Below, one piece after another: positions 44,290-57,879 of a stretch of 64,000 nucleotides of DNA. The notes below the pieces were generated by a model that was not told the DNA's origin, did no database searches, and worked only from the letters and a program-made list of their open reading frames with translations. Source of the DNA: Nemertoderma westbladi (Eukaryota > Xenacoelomorpha > Nemertodermatida > Nemertodermatidae); the NCBI GenBank assembly GCA_032718475.1, contig JAUCBJ010000050.1, forward strand, positions 1 through 64,000, in the 5' to 3' direction. The translations under genes were made by a program, and so were the position numbers. Every line of letters begins with the position of its first letter. Position 1 is the stretch's first letter.

Positions 44290-46119
44290 ATGCCAATAGA
44301 GCAGCTGGACTCCTTACCGACGAACTGACGCAAATATTTGACCTCATTGCGCCACACAGAAACGTCCGAGTTAAATCGAAAACCGAGCCTTGGATGATTA
44401 GTTAATATCACTATATGTCATAATAATATATTTAATTGTCATACACTCCCGGAATACTGCACTCAAAATATTTTATGCTCATTGAGACAGAACCACTTCC
44501 AACGACAACTCCTACAACATCAGAAACGATGTTGAATCTAAAATACGTGTTGCCAATAAAGAAACCAAACTGGAGCAAAAACAAATACAACAGCAAAGAA
44601 CTACAAGAACATGTATTTCACAACCATCGTGGAAAAACTAACTGATAATCCTCCTCCCTCGTCAGGGTACTACAGTACACCGGTCAAATACTCAAAGATT
44701 TCTACTCCAACAAAGGTATTATAAAGAACAGCTTCTGTTTACAACCAACTGACCGCGACACCATCCTGAAGATTCTACACAATCTAGATGCCTCAAAGAG
44801 CAGTGGTCCCGACGAAATTAGCCAGATAATTTTAAAAGATGGCTCCACAATTTTAGCCAACTATAACGCACATTGTCAACATATCCATTAATACAGGCAC
44901 ACATTCCCGTCAATCTACAAAATAGCCTGTCTTCAATCCCTGTCTTCAAGAAAATTAGTAGGTTGCAAACCTGCAACTTTAGACCAATCTGCCTTCTACA
45001 AATGATATCAAAGTTTCTGGAGAAGGTTGTACAGTATATGATCAACTCGGCGATTATCTCATACGAAACAACATTCTGGACATCTTGCAGTCCGGATTTC
45101 GCCTCGGATTTTCGGTTCAAACGCGCCTTTTACACTTGGTGGACTTTATTCGAGTGGCCATGGACACCGGCTAGTTAGTTGGAATGATCGGGATAGACTT
45201 CCTGAAGGCGTTCGACACAATAGACCGGGACAAGCTTTTACTAAAACTTAAATATATTGGTCTGGACACAAACACTCTCAAGTCGTTCAGCTGTTACCTC
45301 TCCAATAGATTCCAGTTTGTCCAGATTGGTAGATTACAATAAAAAATTCGGCGGATAGACCTAGGGACCCCGCAGGGTGCACTTCTAGCATTCCTACTCT
45401 TTGTCATCTACATGAACGACCTTGACTTAGCCACAAAGCTACAACCCGAAACTCACAAGATTCAAACACCACTAGCTATCAAATATGCGTACGACACAAA
45501 CTTACAGTAGTGGATCAAACGCAGAGGAAATTGCAATGTCGCTGACACAAACTCTATCGCGAGTATCAGAATGGGCGTCGGACAATGGTCTCACTATAGG
45601 CCTACACCCCGATAAATTCGAACTAATGCTCTTCGGTACACATTTACGACTATCAATCACAAACTCTGACTAATTCAAAGTATCTTTTAAGAATCAAAAT
45701 ATTGCGACATCCGACAGCGTAAACTATCTGGGTTTCACTCTCGATACGACCTTTACCGGTACAGCCGCGGCCCGCAACGCGATCCGAAAGGGGAACTCTT
45801 GTTTGAAGTTTCTTTATCGAAATTCGCAGATTCTTGTGACACACATCTACGCCGAATCATATGCAACTCCCTTATCCAGCCATTTATTGACTTTGCGGCA
45901 CCGTGCTGGTACCCGAGCACATCCGTCCGTCTCAGAGAACAAGTGGATGCTCTACAGAGGAAATGCATCCGTTTCTGTCTGTCTCTAGATAAACGCGTCC
46001 ACATCGATGCCAACCACTTCGTAACCATCAACTGGCTGCCAATCAAAGAGCGAACGAGCCAAATTTATCTATCCCACATGTACAAACCATTTGAAAACCA
46101 TTTGAGTAATTTTACTTAA
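44290..46119 (+). pseudogene. Decayed jockey/CR1-group LINE reverse transcriptase
   Basis: Fragments in several frames: KSKTEPWMIS (44370), ILHNLDASKSSGPDEIS (44770), NFRPICLLQMISKFLEKVVQ (44975), IGIDFLKAFDTIDRDKLL (45187), LGTPQGALLAFLLFVIYMND (45358), then the catalytic region reading YAYDTNL at 45484, where YADD is expected. The thumb follows (LTIGLHPDKFELMLFG; LIQPFIDFAAPCWYPST; INWLPIKERTSQIYLSHMYK). Many stops and frameshifts are present, and one catalytic aspartate is replaced. Confidence 0.85.
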
Positions 46120-47104
46120 CTTTTACTGTACAACAATTTACAATAGCTATATTTTATTATCTTTCAAAGTTTCTATATTGTGTCAAAATCTATCGAACGA
46201 ACTGGCAACAACAAAATCTCAAAACTGTCCATTAATATATAAATGTTTATTTTTACTAGAAACAATCATAATTCCGGGAGATGGTGTACAAATATTATTA
46301 CATGTATTGAAAGAGCATCGACGTAGAAAAGGTTTGCATGTAATTTGAGCAAAATCCATGCACGCACACACTGAAAAGTTATTGCAACTTTAGTATCTGC
46401 AAGGCGTACTCCAAAACGGAACTCAACATCCAATATTCTGATGTTGGTTCAATGTTGTTAAGCAGCTCTTTACAGCTTTAGTTATAGGTAATAATTATTC
46501 GAGAACACTAAATCATTTACTAATTTAACATTGAGTAAGGAATCATCAGGAGTTGAAAAGTGAAAATTTGAATTGCAGTAACTGCTGTATGGAAGCAATA
46601 TAGTAAAATACTACCTCACAATTTATTTTGTAACACTACATATATGGCTCAATCTTTTATTAAAGAATTGAGCAACAAAAAAGTACCAATTTAAGAATAA
46701 TATTATATACAATCTCTCGACCTTATCTTTCGACCCTATATTAACCTCGGTGGCGCTCGGTAAATAAAATGTCTCGAGAATAGTGAAAAAAAGTACTACT
46801 TTTTTCCTATATGTAATAAGTAATTATTACATTCAGTTGTAAATTGGTAATTTGTACTCAACAATGTTAGATGGACACACAAAAACCGTAGTTCCTACAG
46901 TAGTACCGTAGCCGATTTTCCACCTTTCTTTTAGTAAAAACTGAATTCTTAGACAAATTTTTTACAAATTTTTAATTTTTTGAATATTTAGGAAAAAGTG
47001 CAAATCTTTCAATCGGTCTATTCGGTATTCGGTACCTACCGAATTTGCCGAATTTTTTTTAAAATTCGGTTCGGTTCCGGTTCGGAAAAATTTTAAATTT
47101 GGTC
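46120..47104. other. No gene seen
   Basis: AT-rich. From 46995 to 47100 there is a TTCGGT/ACCGAA-rich stretch that can fold back on itself, like the sub-terminal region of a hAT-type MITE; its boundaries are not clear. Confidence 0.35.
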
Positions 47105-47450
47105 GATCATAGCATCAACAAACTACAATTTGCCAATTAATAGCGAATTCTTGCAATGTATTATTGTGGTAGGACAGTAGGATCTAAGTTCATTGCCCTT
47201 CAAGCGTGATAATATTTACAGTAAGGTCTGCTGGCCTATGGGATTGATATTTCACATTAATACAGTTAGGGACAGCAATATATGCAAGGTGGGATCTAAG
47301 TTCGTATGTTAAGGATCTAAGTTCATATGGGAAGGATCTAAGTTCGCATGTGAAGAAGGATCTACGTTCGTATGGGAAGGATCTACTGTATGTTCACGTT
47401 CACCCAAGATCTAAGTTCGTTCAGGATCTAAGGTGCTCTACTGCTCTAGG
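47105..47450 (+). repeat. GGATCTAAGTTCG-motif repeat, copy 1
   Basis: GGATCTAAGTTC(G/A)TATGGGAA units of about 22 bp recur from 47190 to 47430, after a common flank (CAATTTGCCAATTAATAGCG, GATAATATTTACAGTAAGG). The inverse of the flank and units is at 60815-61205. Confidence 0.8.
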
Positions 47451-49568
47451 CCTACTGCTGTACTGACTGATTGTTAAAATAATAGATCAGTTGATCAGCC
47501 TGTCACTACAGCACTAGCTATCACTGTATCAATCAGGCTATATGCTATATTACTGAATACGGCAATCCAGCAATCATAATCCAGTAATCACTCCAGCACT
47601 CTACTCTGTCAGCACTCCAGCCAGCACTCAGTAGTCAATGCTGCAATGATCAGATGATGGCTGAATGTGGAAGAGGCAGAGAGGACGGGCTGACGCGGCC
47701 TTAATCAGTTAATTCTGTATTAACATACGGACATACCGCAGTACTGCAGTACCGGTACTTCTATCAGTATATGGCAGTACAGCAGTATGGTTAACAAGTC
47801 TGCAGCCTGCAGGTTAATGCTGTAGTGGAGTGGCAGAGTGGAGTCAGAGTCCGGGTGCTGCAAACAGCTGAAAAGACAGAAAGATAAGCTAATAAAATAA
47901 ATCTATAAATTACAGAATTAATCTGTTAAAATGTTGAATGTGGAATGTGGATTACGTAAATATGTAGGCCTACCTTTATTGTGTTCTGCATTTCATTGTG
48001 TTCAGGCTGTCAGGTGTTCTTGCATTTTATTTTGCTTTATTAGCCTAATACATTACTTGTACTTCAGTACTTATGTTTACTGTTACCGTACTCTTTTGTC
48101 TGGTTGTGCTTTATCGCATGGCTGAGTCCTGACAGCCTGAGTGCATAATTGTGAATTGTATTTTAACATAGGCCTACTGTATAACTGTATAATTCAATAA
48201 CTGTACTATCTATCCTACCGGTATAGCGGTATAGTGTCGGCGGTATCTATGTAAATCTGTAAATGGCAATGTTTCATTATTGTTATGTTTATGTCTATGT
48301 CATTATACTCAAATTCAAATTCAAGCTGATGTGATGTACCGACATCTACCCATTCCCTTTACCGCCGGTAAGGTCCTTTTAGATTCTATGACTTTTCAAC
48401 CTGCTTCCAATTGTCAGTTGTATGGTATATTGAGATTACCTAACCTACCGGCATTTACTTAACGGTACAGTCCGACTACCGGTATAACTTATAAAACAGT
48501 CTGACAGTATAACATATTAATTTTTCTTTAGATTCTTTCAACGACATTGCGCCAATTGAGACTGGTACAATTTACGAATTGTGATTGGAGTTTACATTGA
48601 AAGGCAGAATAAGTATATGGATTTCTCCATTGTTTACTCGGTATGATTACTGATGCAAAGTTGTGAGTCAATTAAGACAATCATATATAATAATATCCAT
48701 GTAGTGTAGACGCATATGATATTATATATACACATACAGTTGTGGTAAAGTAAAATATAATACTGGCAAGGCGGTGTTAAATGGTTAAGGAATTGATTGA
48801 ATTGCATTTCCGCTCCATATTCGCTTGACTTTTATTTAACGACTTTCTTTTTCTAACAGCGGCTTCTTCTTTTTAAGATCTGGAATCGATTATGGATTTA
48901 ATCGACAGATCGATAAAAATATTTTTCCTAATTTTAGTTAAATTTAATCTTATTGATGATCATCAACCAATATTCATTAGGCCCAAAAGGCATCGTCAAT
49001 AGGCTTTTCAGACATCGTCAGTTTTACTGACTTCCGTTAGAGGGCTAAATGACTATAAACATTAAACGTTCTCCCATTTCTTTGTTTTTATTCCGTCCAA
49101 GCTGAAACTTTGAAGATATTTAATAGACTTGTTGTAAACTGTATTTCTGTATTTAAGCTAACCCGGTTTCTGCCGCTTAGAGGGCGAAATGTCTGAAATT
49201 GTAAAGTTTTTGTAATATTGGTATAATTATTTCGACTTAACTGCTGAATGACGAAAAATATAAGAAATTATAAATATTATAAAAATAAGGGAAATTTCGG
49301 AATCTTCGCGATATTAGAGAATATTGCTAAATTCCGTACCGTGACATTCTTTTGAACTATAACTTATTTAATTACATGGGAAAAATCAGAACTTATTTTT
49401 CACTGTTCTCTATGCATTTTATTTACCGAGCTGAAGCGAGGTTAATATAGTCCTGTAAATGTTTAGATATGTTGTTATGTTAGACACATAATTCGCATTC
49501 CTTGTGAAATTTCGGTTTCACCAATACTATAGGTGACCATCAAACCATCAAACCATCAAACCCGGTTC
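47451..49568. other. No gene recognised
   Basis: AT-rich sequence with many AGGCCTAC and ACCGGTA words. ORFs up to 64 codons show no motif. Confidence 0.35.
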
Positions 49569-51740
49569 TCTACTACTAGTATCGGCATGCTGCATTGCAG
49601 CTGCATTTTTAAGAATGCTGTGCCGGCCTGTCGACAAAATTGCGCCGCCACAACTCCCTATTACCCATGACATTTGCTAGATCATCCGCATCTTCAAGGC
49701 CAGTGTCCTTTAAGATGCGTCTCAAGAAAGTCATGGGCTGTCCACCATGCTTATTCACTCCATGAGGCTGCCAAAGTACAAGATTATGCACTGGCTGGTC
49801 CTCACGGCGAAAGCAATGTCCTGCAAAGCGGAGGCGATTTTGTTCTAGTGTCAAGCTTGGGGGAACCAATGAGACACCTCCAATGTTATATAGTGTCTGG
49901 TTGGAGATGTGTGCATTGAACTTGACACAATGAACCCGGCGTAGCATTCTTGTGAATGTGCCGTCCAGAGATTTGGTGTCCTCAGCAGTTAGAGCCCAGC
50001 ATGGACTCTCATAGAGGAGTACTGGAACTACTGCTGCTCTAAATAACCGGACCTTAAGTTTCCGATTAATTCTCGGTGACTTCCAAATCCTGGAAAGCCT
50101 ATTCAAGGCTGCCCATGCCTTTCCCTTATGTATTCGAAGGTCCTCATCTGACTTCCGGATCCATGATCCCAGGTAACAGAAGTCATCCACATGCTCAAGC
50201 ATACCATCTTTTGAGCTTATGCTCATCCGATCAGTGACTTGCTGAGGACTTTCAAAGTTAACTGTCAAAATTTTGGTCTTTCTGGAGTTAATAAAAAGAC
50301 CAACACTAGAAGCAGCATGTTATAATGAGCTGAGGACCCGTTGGGCTCCCTCTAGTGATTCTGAGAGTACTCCTAAGTCATCAGCAAAGTCTAGATCAGT
50401 TAGGTACTTGGCAGGATTTCCTCGACTTCTGGAGCCAGTAGGTGGAGTTATCATCAACCCTCATCATTATGATAATCTAAGGACATGCGTAGAACATAGT
50501 CAACCACAATAATGAACAAGAATGGTGCAAGTGTGTCTCCCTGGAGGACGCCCCATAACACTTCAAATGTATCTGTATCACCGTCAACAGTAGACACAAA
50601 TGTTGTCAAACCATCGTATACTGATTTGATTGCTGCAATAATTTTATCAGGAATCCCATATAATGAATGTATGCTGAACATACGTGAGCGAGAGACTGAA
50701 TCAAAGGCCTTGAAGAAGTCAACAAAGATAACAGCCAGATGCCTGTCTTTCTTTTTTGATAACTCTTCAATTATCCTTCTAAGTGCCAAAATGGGCTCCA
50801 TGGTCCCACGACCTTTACGGAACCCATTCTGATTTCCACGGAGCAGACTCTCAATGGGATCCCTGATGCGATTTAATAGAATTATATTGTATAGCTTTGC
50901 AGCAATCGAGATCAATGAGATTCCCCGTAAAGAACCATAGAGTTTTAGGTTGCCCTTCTTGGGAACTGCACCAACTTATTTGTTTTCATTTCTTGTGGGA
51001 CTCTTGTTGTACGGTACATGTCTACTATGATGGGATAGATGAGCTTTAAACACTCCTAGGTATTTTAAAGACCTCAGGGGGAACACCATCTACTCCACTG
51101 GCACGATTGGTCTTAATGCTCTTTGCAGCAGTCTTCACTTCTGCAAAGGAGATATCACCAATGGGAATATCTGGGAGTACAGACTCAGACACTTTTACTT
51201 CTATAAAGTTATTTGGCAATACCCTGTCATTATTGAAGAGCTTTTCAAAGTGGGCCTTCCAACCATTGAGGCGATCGGCTGGTGATTCAGCCTTAACCTC
51301 CCTTGGTGGTTGGTTGGCTTTTTCGACCAGCAAGCAAGTTGATCGATCTCCATGCCTGGGATGATTGCCTGCTGTCGTCAGCATCATTGATGACAATCAA
51401 CCTGTTGGTGTTGGTTTATTAGCTCCTGTAGATTAACAGAGTACTGCCTGTTCAGGGACCTAGATGCAGCCTTAACTGCATTCTTGGCCGCTGTAGTCTG
51501 TTTGAGTCGGGACTCTTTCTGCGCCTTACAGCCTTATAGAGGTCATTTCGGCACTTCTGAATTTTGTTGTCAGTCCAGGGGGCCCTTTTCCTGTTTCGAG
51601 GGTATTCATGAACTGTTTCTGCAGCTGCTAACTTAGCTGCTTCTGTAAAGGCAGTATAGCCCTCGCAGTGATCTGCCGCCTGAGAGGCAAGAACCTCATA
51701 CCCGTTGCTCAGCTGTAGTGTGAAGCTGGATCTCACACTT
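49569..51740 (-). pseudogene. RTE-like LINE copy F: reverse transcriptase, linker and 3' end
   Basis: From the (TAG)n tail at 49569 and the common 3' terminus, minus-strand frames 50268-49609 ([17 protein letters not shown] to [17 protein letters not shown]) and 50915-50454 ([66 protein letters not shown]) give RT. The catalytic stretch lies between them across a frameshift near 50455. The linker is in 51396-51046 and 51736-51452. This copy keeps the N-terminal RT blocks that copy A has lost. Several frameshifts make it inactive. Confidence 0.88.
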
Positions 51741-52088
51741 GGCTATTGCAACAGAGAGGACCAGTCATGCCGTGGCAAGGCATATTTCGTTGTTCTGCTA
51801 GCACGCAGACTAAGTCTTACCTTGGCCACAATACGACAGTGATCACTGGAGAAGGATCGAAGTGTAAATGCATTACAGTCTTGTATAGAGCTCCTGTATT
51901 TCCTATGAAACAGAATATGGTCTATCTGGGATTTGTGGCCACTGCGTCCACTATGAGTCCATAGCTTTCCAGTTCGCTTCTTGAACTTGGTTCCAGCCGA
52001 AAACAATCCATTACCAGAGATAAAATCCTGAAGATGGACGGAATTTCGGTTAACACGATTGCTATAGACCCAGGGCGATGTAGGTGAT
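51741..52088 (-). pseudogene. RTE-like LINE copy F: end of endonuclease
   Basis: Frame 52006-51743 reads [32 protein letters not shown] and [15 protein letters not shown] (SDH block). It is continuous with 53000 onward once the inserted hAT-like element is ignored. Confidence 0.85.
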
Positions 52089-52991
52089 TAGTGCAGCGAC
52101 CTGAAATTGAACTGGAACTGAAAGTACGGAAACATTAATTTTTTTAAAACTGAAACTAGAACTGAAACTTGTTATCTTGGAATACTGGAGCTGTAACTAG
52201 AACTGAATTGCCAGAAATTTAAAACTGAAACTATAATCTATAAATTGGGAAAAAGAACAAATTTAAAATTCGCGTTTTTAGTGGTCATAAATACTATTTC
52301 ATTTCTGTAATAAATAAATATATGTAATTTGCTTTATTGTGTTGCAATGCAAGACTTACTATAGATACGAACAGCCAAATCGCTGCAAAGTTCATAAATT
52401 TAGTGGGGCAGTTAAATAGGCCTATCTTAGTTAGAAACTATAAAACAATAGGTTTAGCACGTCTAATGTACTTGGCCCTAACTAAATGAAGTCCTCTTTC
52501 TGATGATGCAAATAAAAATTGTAATAGCTCCTGCTCCAGTAGTTTTCGAGATGGGGAGTTCCTGGCACCCATTTTAGCACCTTTCGGAATTGAAATACTC
52601 AAATATATATTTTATTTTCAAGAAATACGTAATTGTCAACCTAACAATTACCTTTTTGCAGCTAAAAATTTCGGTTATTTTCATTAAAAATGTAATAAAT
52701 GGCAGTCGGATCCATCGGTGGGTACCAAACGATTGGCCACGGCAGCTTGTTATGTACAGATATGTAAACAAGACACTTGCAAAACTTTCTGAAAGTATAA
52801 CTGAAACGATATATTTTTGGGAACTGGAACTGGAACTGAAATAAATAGGTTTATTAGAACTGAAACAAGAACTAAAACTGAATTATTATTTTTTGGGAAC
52901 TGAAACTTGAACTGAAATGAACGTGTTTATTAAAACTAAAACTGGAACTGAAACCGAAACAAGTCAAATTTTCTTTCAGTTCGCAGCACTA
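52089..52991. mobile_element. Non-autonomous hAT-like transposon inside RTE copy F
   Basis: 903 bp with imperfect inverted termini TAGTGCAGCGACCTGAAA (left) and TAGTGCTGCGAACTGAAA (right, reverse-complemented). It is flanked by the 8-bp direct repeat TAGGTGAT at 52081-52088 and 52992-52999. RTE copy A (6094-6105) shows the empty site with a single TAGGTGAT. TAGTG-type ends with 8-bp duplications are the mark of hAT transposases. Sub-terminal DNA on both sides is an array of GAACTGAAAC/GGAACTGAAACT words, probably transposase-binding repeats. No transposase gene is present. Small ORFs inside are not significant. Confidence 0.88.
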
Positions 52992-53628
52992 TAGGTGATT
53001 GATGCAGACTTGCATTAAAATGTTAAGAATGCATGCTGATCCACTCCATCAGTAGCTGCTTGTAGATTGTGGTAGAAATTTTCCACCTCCTCTACAGGAG
53101 CAACACTAGTTGGAGAGTAGCACACAATCAGAACCACCTTAGGAAACTTCTTAGCCAGTCTTCCAGAACATGAGAAGTGGCAACGGATGATGCGGTTAGA
53201 GATTTGGTCTATTTTGTCTAATGCTGCATGTGCAGTTGGATTCATCAATAGACCAATTCCACCTTTGCCATTATCATCTGCTGATGCGAGGGCGAGTCGC
53301 CAACCGCCCCCCATGTCCTTAATCAGAACCTCATCTCATCAGTCTGTCCAGTCTGCATTCGGTGCTCTCGAACACCCACTGCGCGGAGATAAATCTTATC
53401 TGCCAAGGCAGTCAGCTCACCTTGTCGCATTGGGGACCCGAGTGTTAGGGTGTTTACTGAGGCTAGTCTAGTGACTTGCCTCAGATTCACCAATGGCTTT
53501 GTTGGTCGGGGTGGAACATGAGAGAGTAGCCTCCAACTCCAGAATACCTCTCCCCCTCACAATCTGGCCTCCCTGGTTACCCAGGGTTTGGGCCAGAAAG
53601 GTAACGCGGAAAGGGACTCAAAGTATTG
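52992..53628 (-). pseudogene. RTE-like LINE copy F: N-terminal endonuclease, 5'-truncated
   Basis: Frame 53314-53015 (minus) gives [40 protein letters not shown] and [20 protein letters not shown]. Further leader sequence (SPFPDDL region inverse) extends to 53628, where it stops short of the ATG present in copy A. A small deletion at about 53021 removes part of FLGDFN. Confidence 0.82.
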
Positions 53629-56169
53629 CCTTGACTCACTCACTCCTAAATAACCTGGTTTAGTATGATTGCATGAAGCGTGAGTGTCATAAGGACCTAA
53701 GTAGATTTTTGACTGATTTTACTTTTTTTTTTACAATTCCAAAGTTTTTGATATATTTGATAGAGTAAGAGTAGATAGAGTGAATTCCAAGAATCCTATT
53801 GGGCAATATTATTGGGTATTGTCGTAATATAACATCTCCATATTTTTGTAGGCTTTCCTAAACAGTGACCAATTGCAATTTTTGACTTAGGGCCTTATGA
53901 TACTCAAATTACGATCTACCGGTATCATTTTCTTCAGCTATATCTGCAAAGTAATATCTCGTCTCATTGTTAAATCAATTAAGGGAAAATGTCAGGTTAC
54001 AATTTAACGTTTATTCTAACCAAAACAATAAACAAAAGTCAATAGAATATGTTACAGTTTTATTTTTGAGAGTAATCTGCTGTTATTTGTGTCGATTTTC
54101 CGCTGGAGAGGAATAAGTTTTGATGGCGTCGAACCCCCCCCCCCCCCCATCTGATATAAGAATACGAAATACGATCAAATATTAAAAAATTCATATATTT
54201 TTAATGTTAATCGATTTATAGTGCCAAAATGAAGAAAGTATTTCAAAATTGAATTAAACTTGAAATGAAAATTATATTTTCATTTCTTTAGGTTTTAAAC
54301 AAAGATAAACATATTAAACCCCAAGTCAAACAATGTATTTCCGCACCAACTCAATTAGCTTCTGTTAATAAAATTTAAATGTTCCAGTTTATAAACTATT
54401 TTTAAATTACAGATTGTAAAATTGAATTATTAAATTAACTTAACAACATGTGTGACAGTGCCACTACAAACCTTCCCATCACACCAGTACAAAACGAAAT
54501 TACACAACGCCATAAACTGGTCCATTTAATTTTTATAGCGCTATCTAGTGGCGGACAATATAATTGTGCAAAGTCAGGGAACTAAAATTAACGCAAATAT
54601 TTTTATTATTATTATTTTTACCTATTTTTTTGTAAACATTTGACCTATTTTTTCGCAGTTACCGTGTGCCATACAGTATATACTGCAATAGTTCAGTACC
54701 GGCACCGGTACATCAATTTAGACCTAACCACAAACATACATTACTTGAGTCCACTTGGCCTATAAAATGTAATTATCTTCTTATTACAGTTATGTTTAAC
54801 TTCAAATTAAATCCATTAGTCAAACAATTCAATCTGGGTAACACTTTTCTTGGCACTGCAATTTTCTATGAGAGAATCCCGCTCTTAGCTCTTAGAGAAT
54901 TCATATCCCATTTCCATGAATTAACAATGTTAAATAATCAGCTGAAATCAATTCTGTCAGTTTTATTATTGAACTCAGACCATAATTAATTATATTATAC
55001 TGTATCTATATTATATTGCAACATAATTCAATATATTATATTAAAATGTAAATCAATATTGAAATATAATTCAATATGTTATTATATTATAATTCAATAT
55101 TATAATGAAATTTAATTTAATAATACTCATGAGATGAGTTCCAAAGGGAGAAGAAACAGGCACTATGAAACTAGGTGGTTGGGGTGAACCTAAAAAGTAA
55201 CTACTCTGACAGGGAGGCAGCGCAGCATCACCACAAAAATCACAAAATAACGTTTCTGCTTATTAATATGTAAAACATAATACATTTCAGCTTTTGCAGA
55301 ATTACAGTATAGGATGGATGCGGAAGTCTTACAGTTACTTTGAAGTGTTTAAACAACTCACCCAGTGCTTTTTTTTCTCTCCCGCTGGAACTCAACTCTT
55401 GAAATCCTTTAATCTTGAGCTTATTGTCAGATCTCTTTTCTGGGCCGGAACATTATCCAAAGGAAAAAGGTTATTACTTCTTGTTAAATTATTAATAAAT
55501 GCCATTAAATAATCATTTCTATCTTAAGTAACAAGGTACTTCAAGGGCCTTCTAGCGTCATAGTGTATGCAGTATCAACTCATGATTTAAAGTAAATCTT
55601 ATGTCTATTTGACTTTATTTCCCACATAGACTCCTACTCCGAGAGTTTATGGCTTAAAGTATTGCATTTACAAAATCTGCCATAATTATAATTCACCAAT
55701 ATACAAATAATAAGGTATTTATTTAATTACAGTATGCAGAATATATAAATATTCCTTATATATTATTTAAACAACAATATAAACCACATAATAATAACCA
55801 CATAATATTCTCATTCAATTTCTGAATGAACATGTTTCAACATGAGAATTTCACATTCTCATCTCATGTTATTTTCCATTCAAACTCGGGCCAATTGGGG
55901 AAGGGATTTCTTATTTTCGTTACAATCGAGAAGATTATAGCCCACCCCCCCCCCCCCCCCCCCCCCACCCATTGATTCTTCAGTTCTTAATAATTTGGTG
56001 TACCTACCGCTACCGCTACCGGTATAACCTGTGTAAAGAAATGGACTGGAATGGGAGGGAGATAAAATAGTGATTACAGATATGGAATAAATGTAACCCA
56101 CATTTTCAAGTTACCAATATTCCATTCTCATTGACTGTGTTAAACAGGATTAAGGGGGGGGGGGGGGGT

Positions 56170-56205
<36 letters not shown>

Positions 56206-57879
56206 AGTCGAATTTCGTGAAAAAAATCATAAATTTTTTTATTGTTTCATTAAGACCGAAATTTTATGGAGATTTCAAATATTTAAGCGGTTTTGCAATA
56301 TCATCTTTAGTTTTCGAGATATTGGGCTTTTTACACTACTTGCTCTTTTCGTTCTATCTCAAAATTTCATAATCCCAAAGATTTGTCTAATTACGCCAAT
56401 TTTAATTCTTGTGGGGTTTTTGAGGTCGGTGAATCCGATGGAAACACTTCATAAAAAATCTCACCCAAGTCTTGCCTGTTATTTTTCCAGTTTTTATGCA
56501 GTACTTGCACTTTTCGTTCTATATCAAAATTTCAAAGTGATGGGACAAACAGACAGACATAACAGACACAAGCCTAGATTCCACCAAACATAAAAATGGA
56601 CATCGGAAATAAATCTCCGCCCCAGTGAACCTCCATAACGGCAAATTTAGACAACCAGACAGACAGGCAGACAGACAGACAGAACTAAACCCCATAACGA
56701 ACTAACTATTAGCTAGTTTTATCATCTTACTTCCTGTCGGACATTATTTAACTGGCATTCTTTCATATTCACAGACAGTTTGCGCGGGAAGGTTCAAAAA
56801 ACGACATTTTTTATTTTCGTCATTATTTCCTATACGTCCTTACGTCATTACGTCCTATTTCATTTTTTGGTCACTAAAAATCTATCTCCTTCAATCTTTA
56901 TCCGATTTGGCTAATTTATTTTTTTATTTGAAATCCCTGAACAGATTCCCATAGATGGATTTTTGAATTTCGCTCTAGTTCTCGAGAAAGGTTTGATTAA
57001 AGCCTGTGTAGTCTATAAAAATGAAAATTTCATGACTTTGTGTCCCAAAAAGTGCAATAAAATCATTTTGAAAAAGAAATTCAAAAATTCCTCTTAGCAT
57101 TCTATAAAGGGATAGTCAGTGCCCCTACTCACCAATTTTCAGACCTAAATACTCAAAATTGTAGGAGGAGATACATTTTAAGAACGGACTAATCAAAAAT
57201 TTCGTGAAATTGGCTATTTGCCAATCAGAAGCGAGTGTTTTAGGTGTGTGACCATGGAAATGGAAAGCCCGTCCAATTACCTTTCAGAATATATATATAT
57301 ATATATGTCCTGGTATTCAATATTATAGTACTGTGTTGTATGTATTTTAAACATTTCTAAAAGGTTGCCAAATCCGACTTCCCCACCCCCCTACCCTTAA
57401 CGTGATTGGTTACTGCTTGCTTTGTAGCAGCTTTCTCCAACCACAACACTTCTTTTATACGATATGAAATAAAGGTAACTGGAAATGCCACGATCCAAGC
57501 ACCACGGGTATCAATAGGAAAAATGAGTAATTATTTCTACAATTGCAATTATGAAGTTGAGTTTAATCATATAATAAATTAATATAGTTATAATAAAATA
57601 AGTTGAGTTAATAATAATGTAGGGTTTCGATATGGGGTATTTGTGGCAACTCAGGCGGTGCAAACAGTCTGGATAAGCATAATAATAAAATTTCATCGCA
57701 TGTAATAATATCTAGAATAACAATAATAGTAAATATTACACACTCCTAGCTTATACAAACTAATTTAATATTTATAATAAATTTATAAATTTATAATAGG
57801 AAAATACTAGTAAAGCTAGCATGGTATAGGTGGTACAGTTTCAATACTGCGAGGGGATGTCGTGATCGCTCAGACCCGC
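53629..57879. other. No supported gene; poly-C and poly-G tracts
   Basis: Mostly AT-rich. C15 at 54134-54148, C22 at 55945-55966, G15 at 56154 and a G45 run at 56170-56214. A segment at 56220-56700 repeats the phrase TTCGTTCTATxTCAAAATTTC and ends in (AGAC)n, like a decayed interspersed repeat. ORFs 54666-54989, 55294-55512 and 56168-56593 have no recognised motif. Confidence 0.45.
56154..56214 (+). repeat. Poly-G tract (G15, T, G45)
   Basis: Read directly: fifteen G, one T, then forty-five G. It is the longest homopolymer in the window and a strong G-quadruplex former. Confidence 0.9.

Noticed and set aside
54666-54989. 107-codon plus-strand ORF
   Set aside because: No recognised motif, no splice context, AT-rich; length is within chance.
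56168-56593. 141-codon ORF starting in poly-G
   Set aside because: Its start is the homopolymer; the rest is a decayed interspersed repeat with no family motif.
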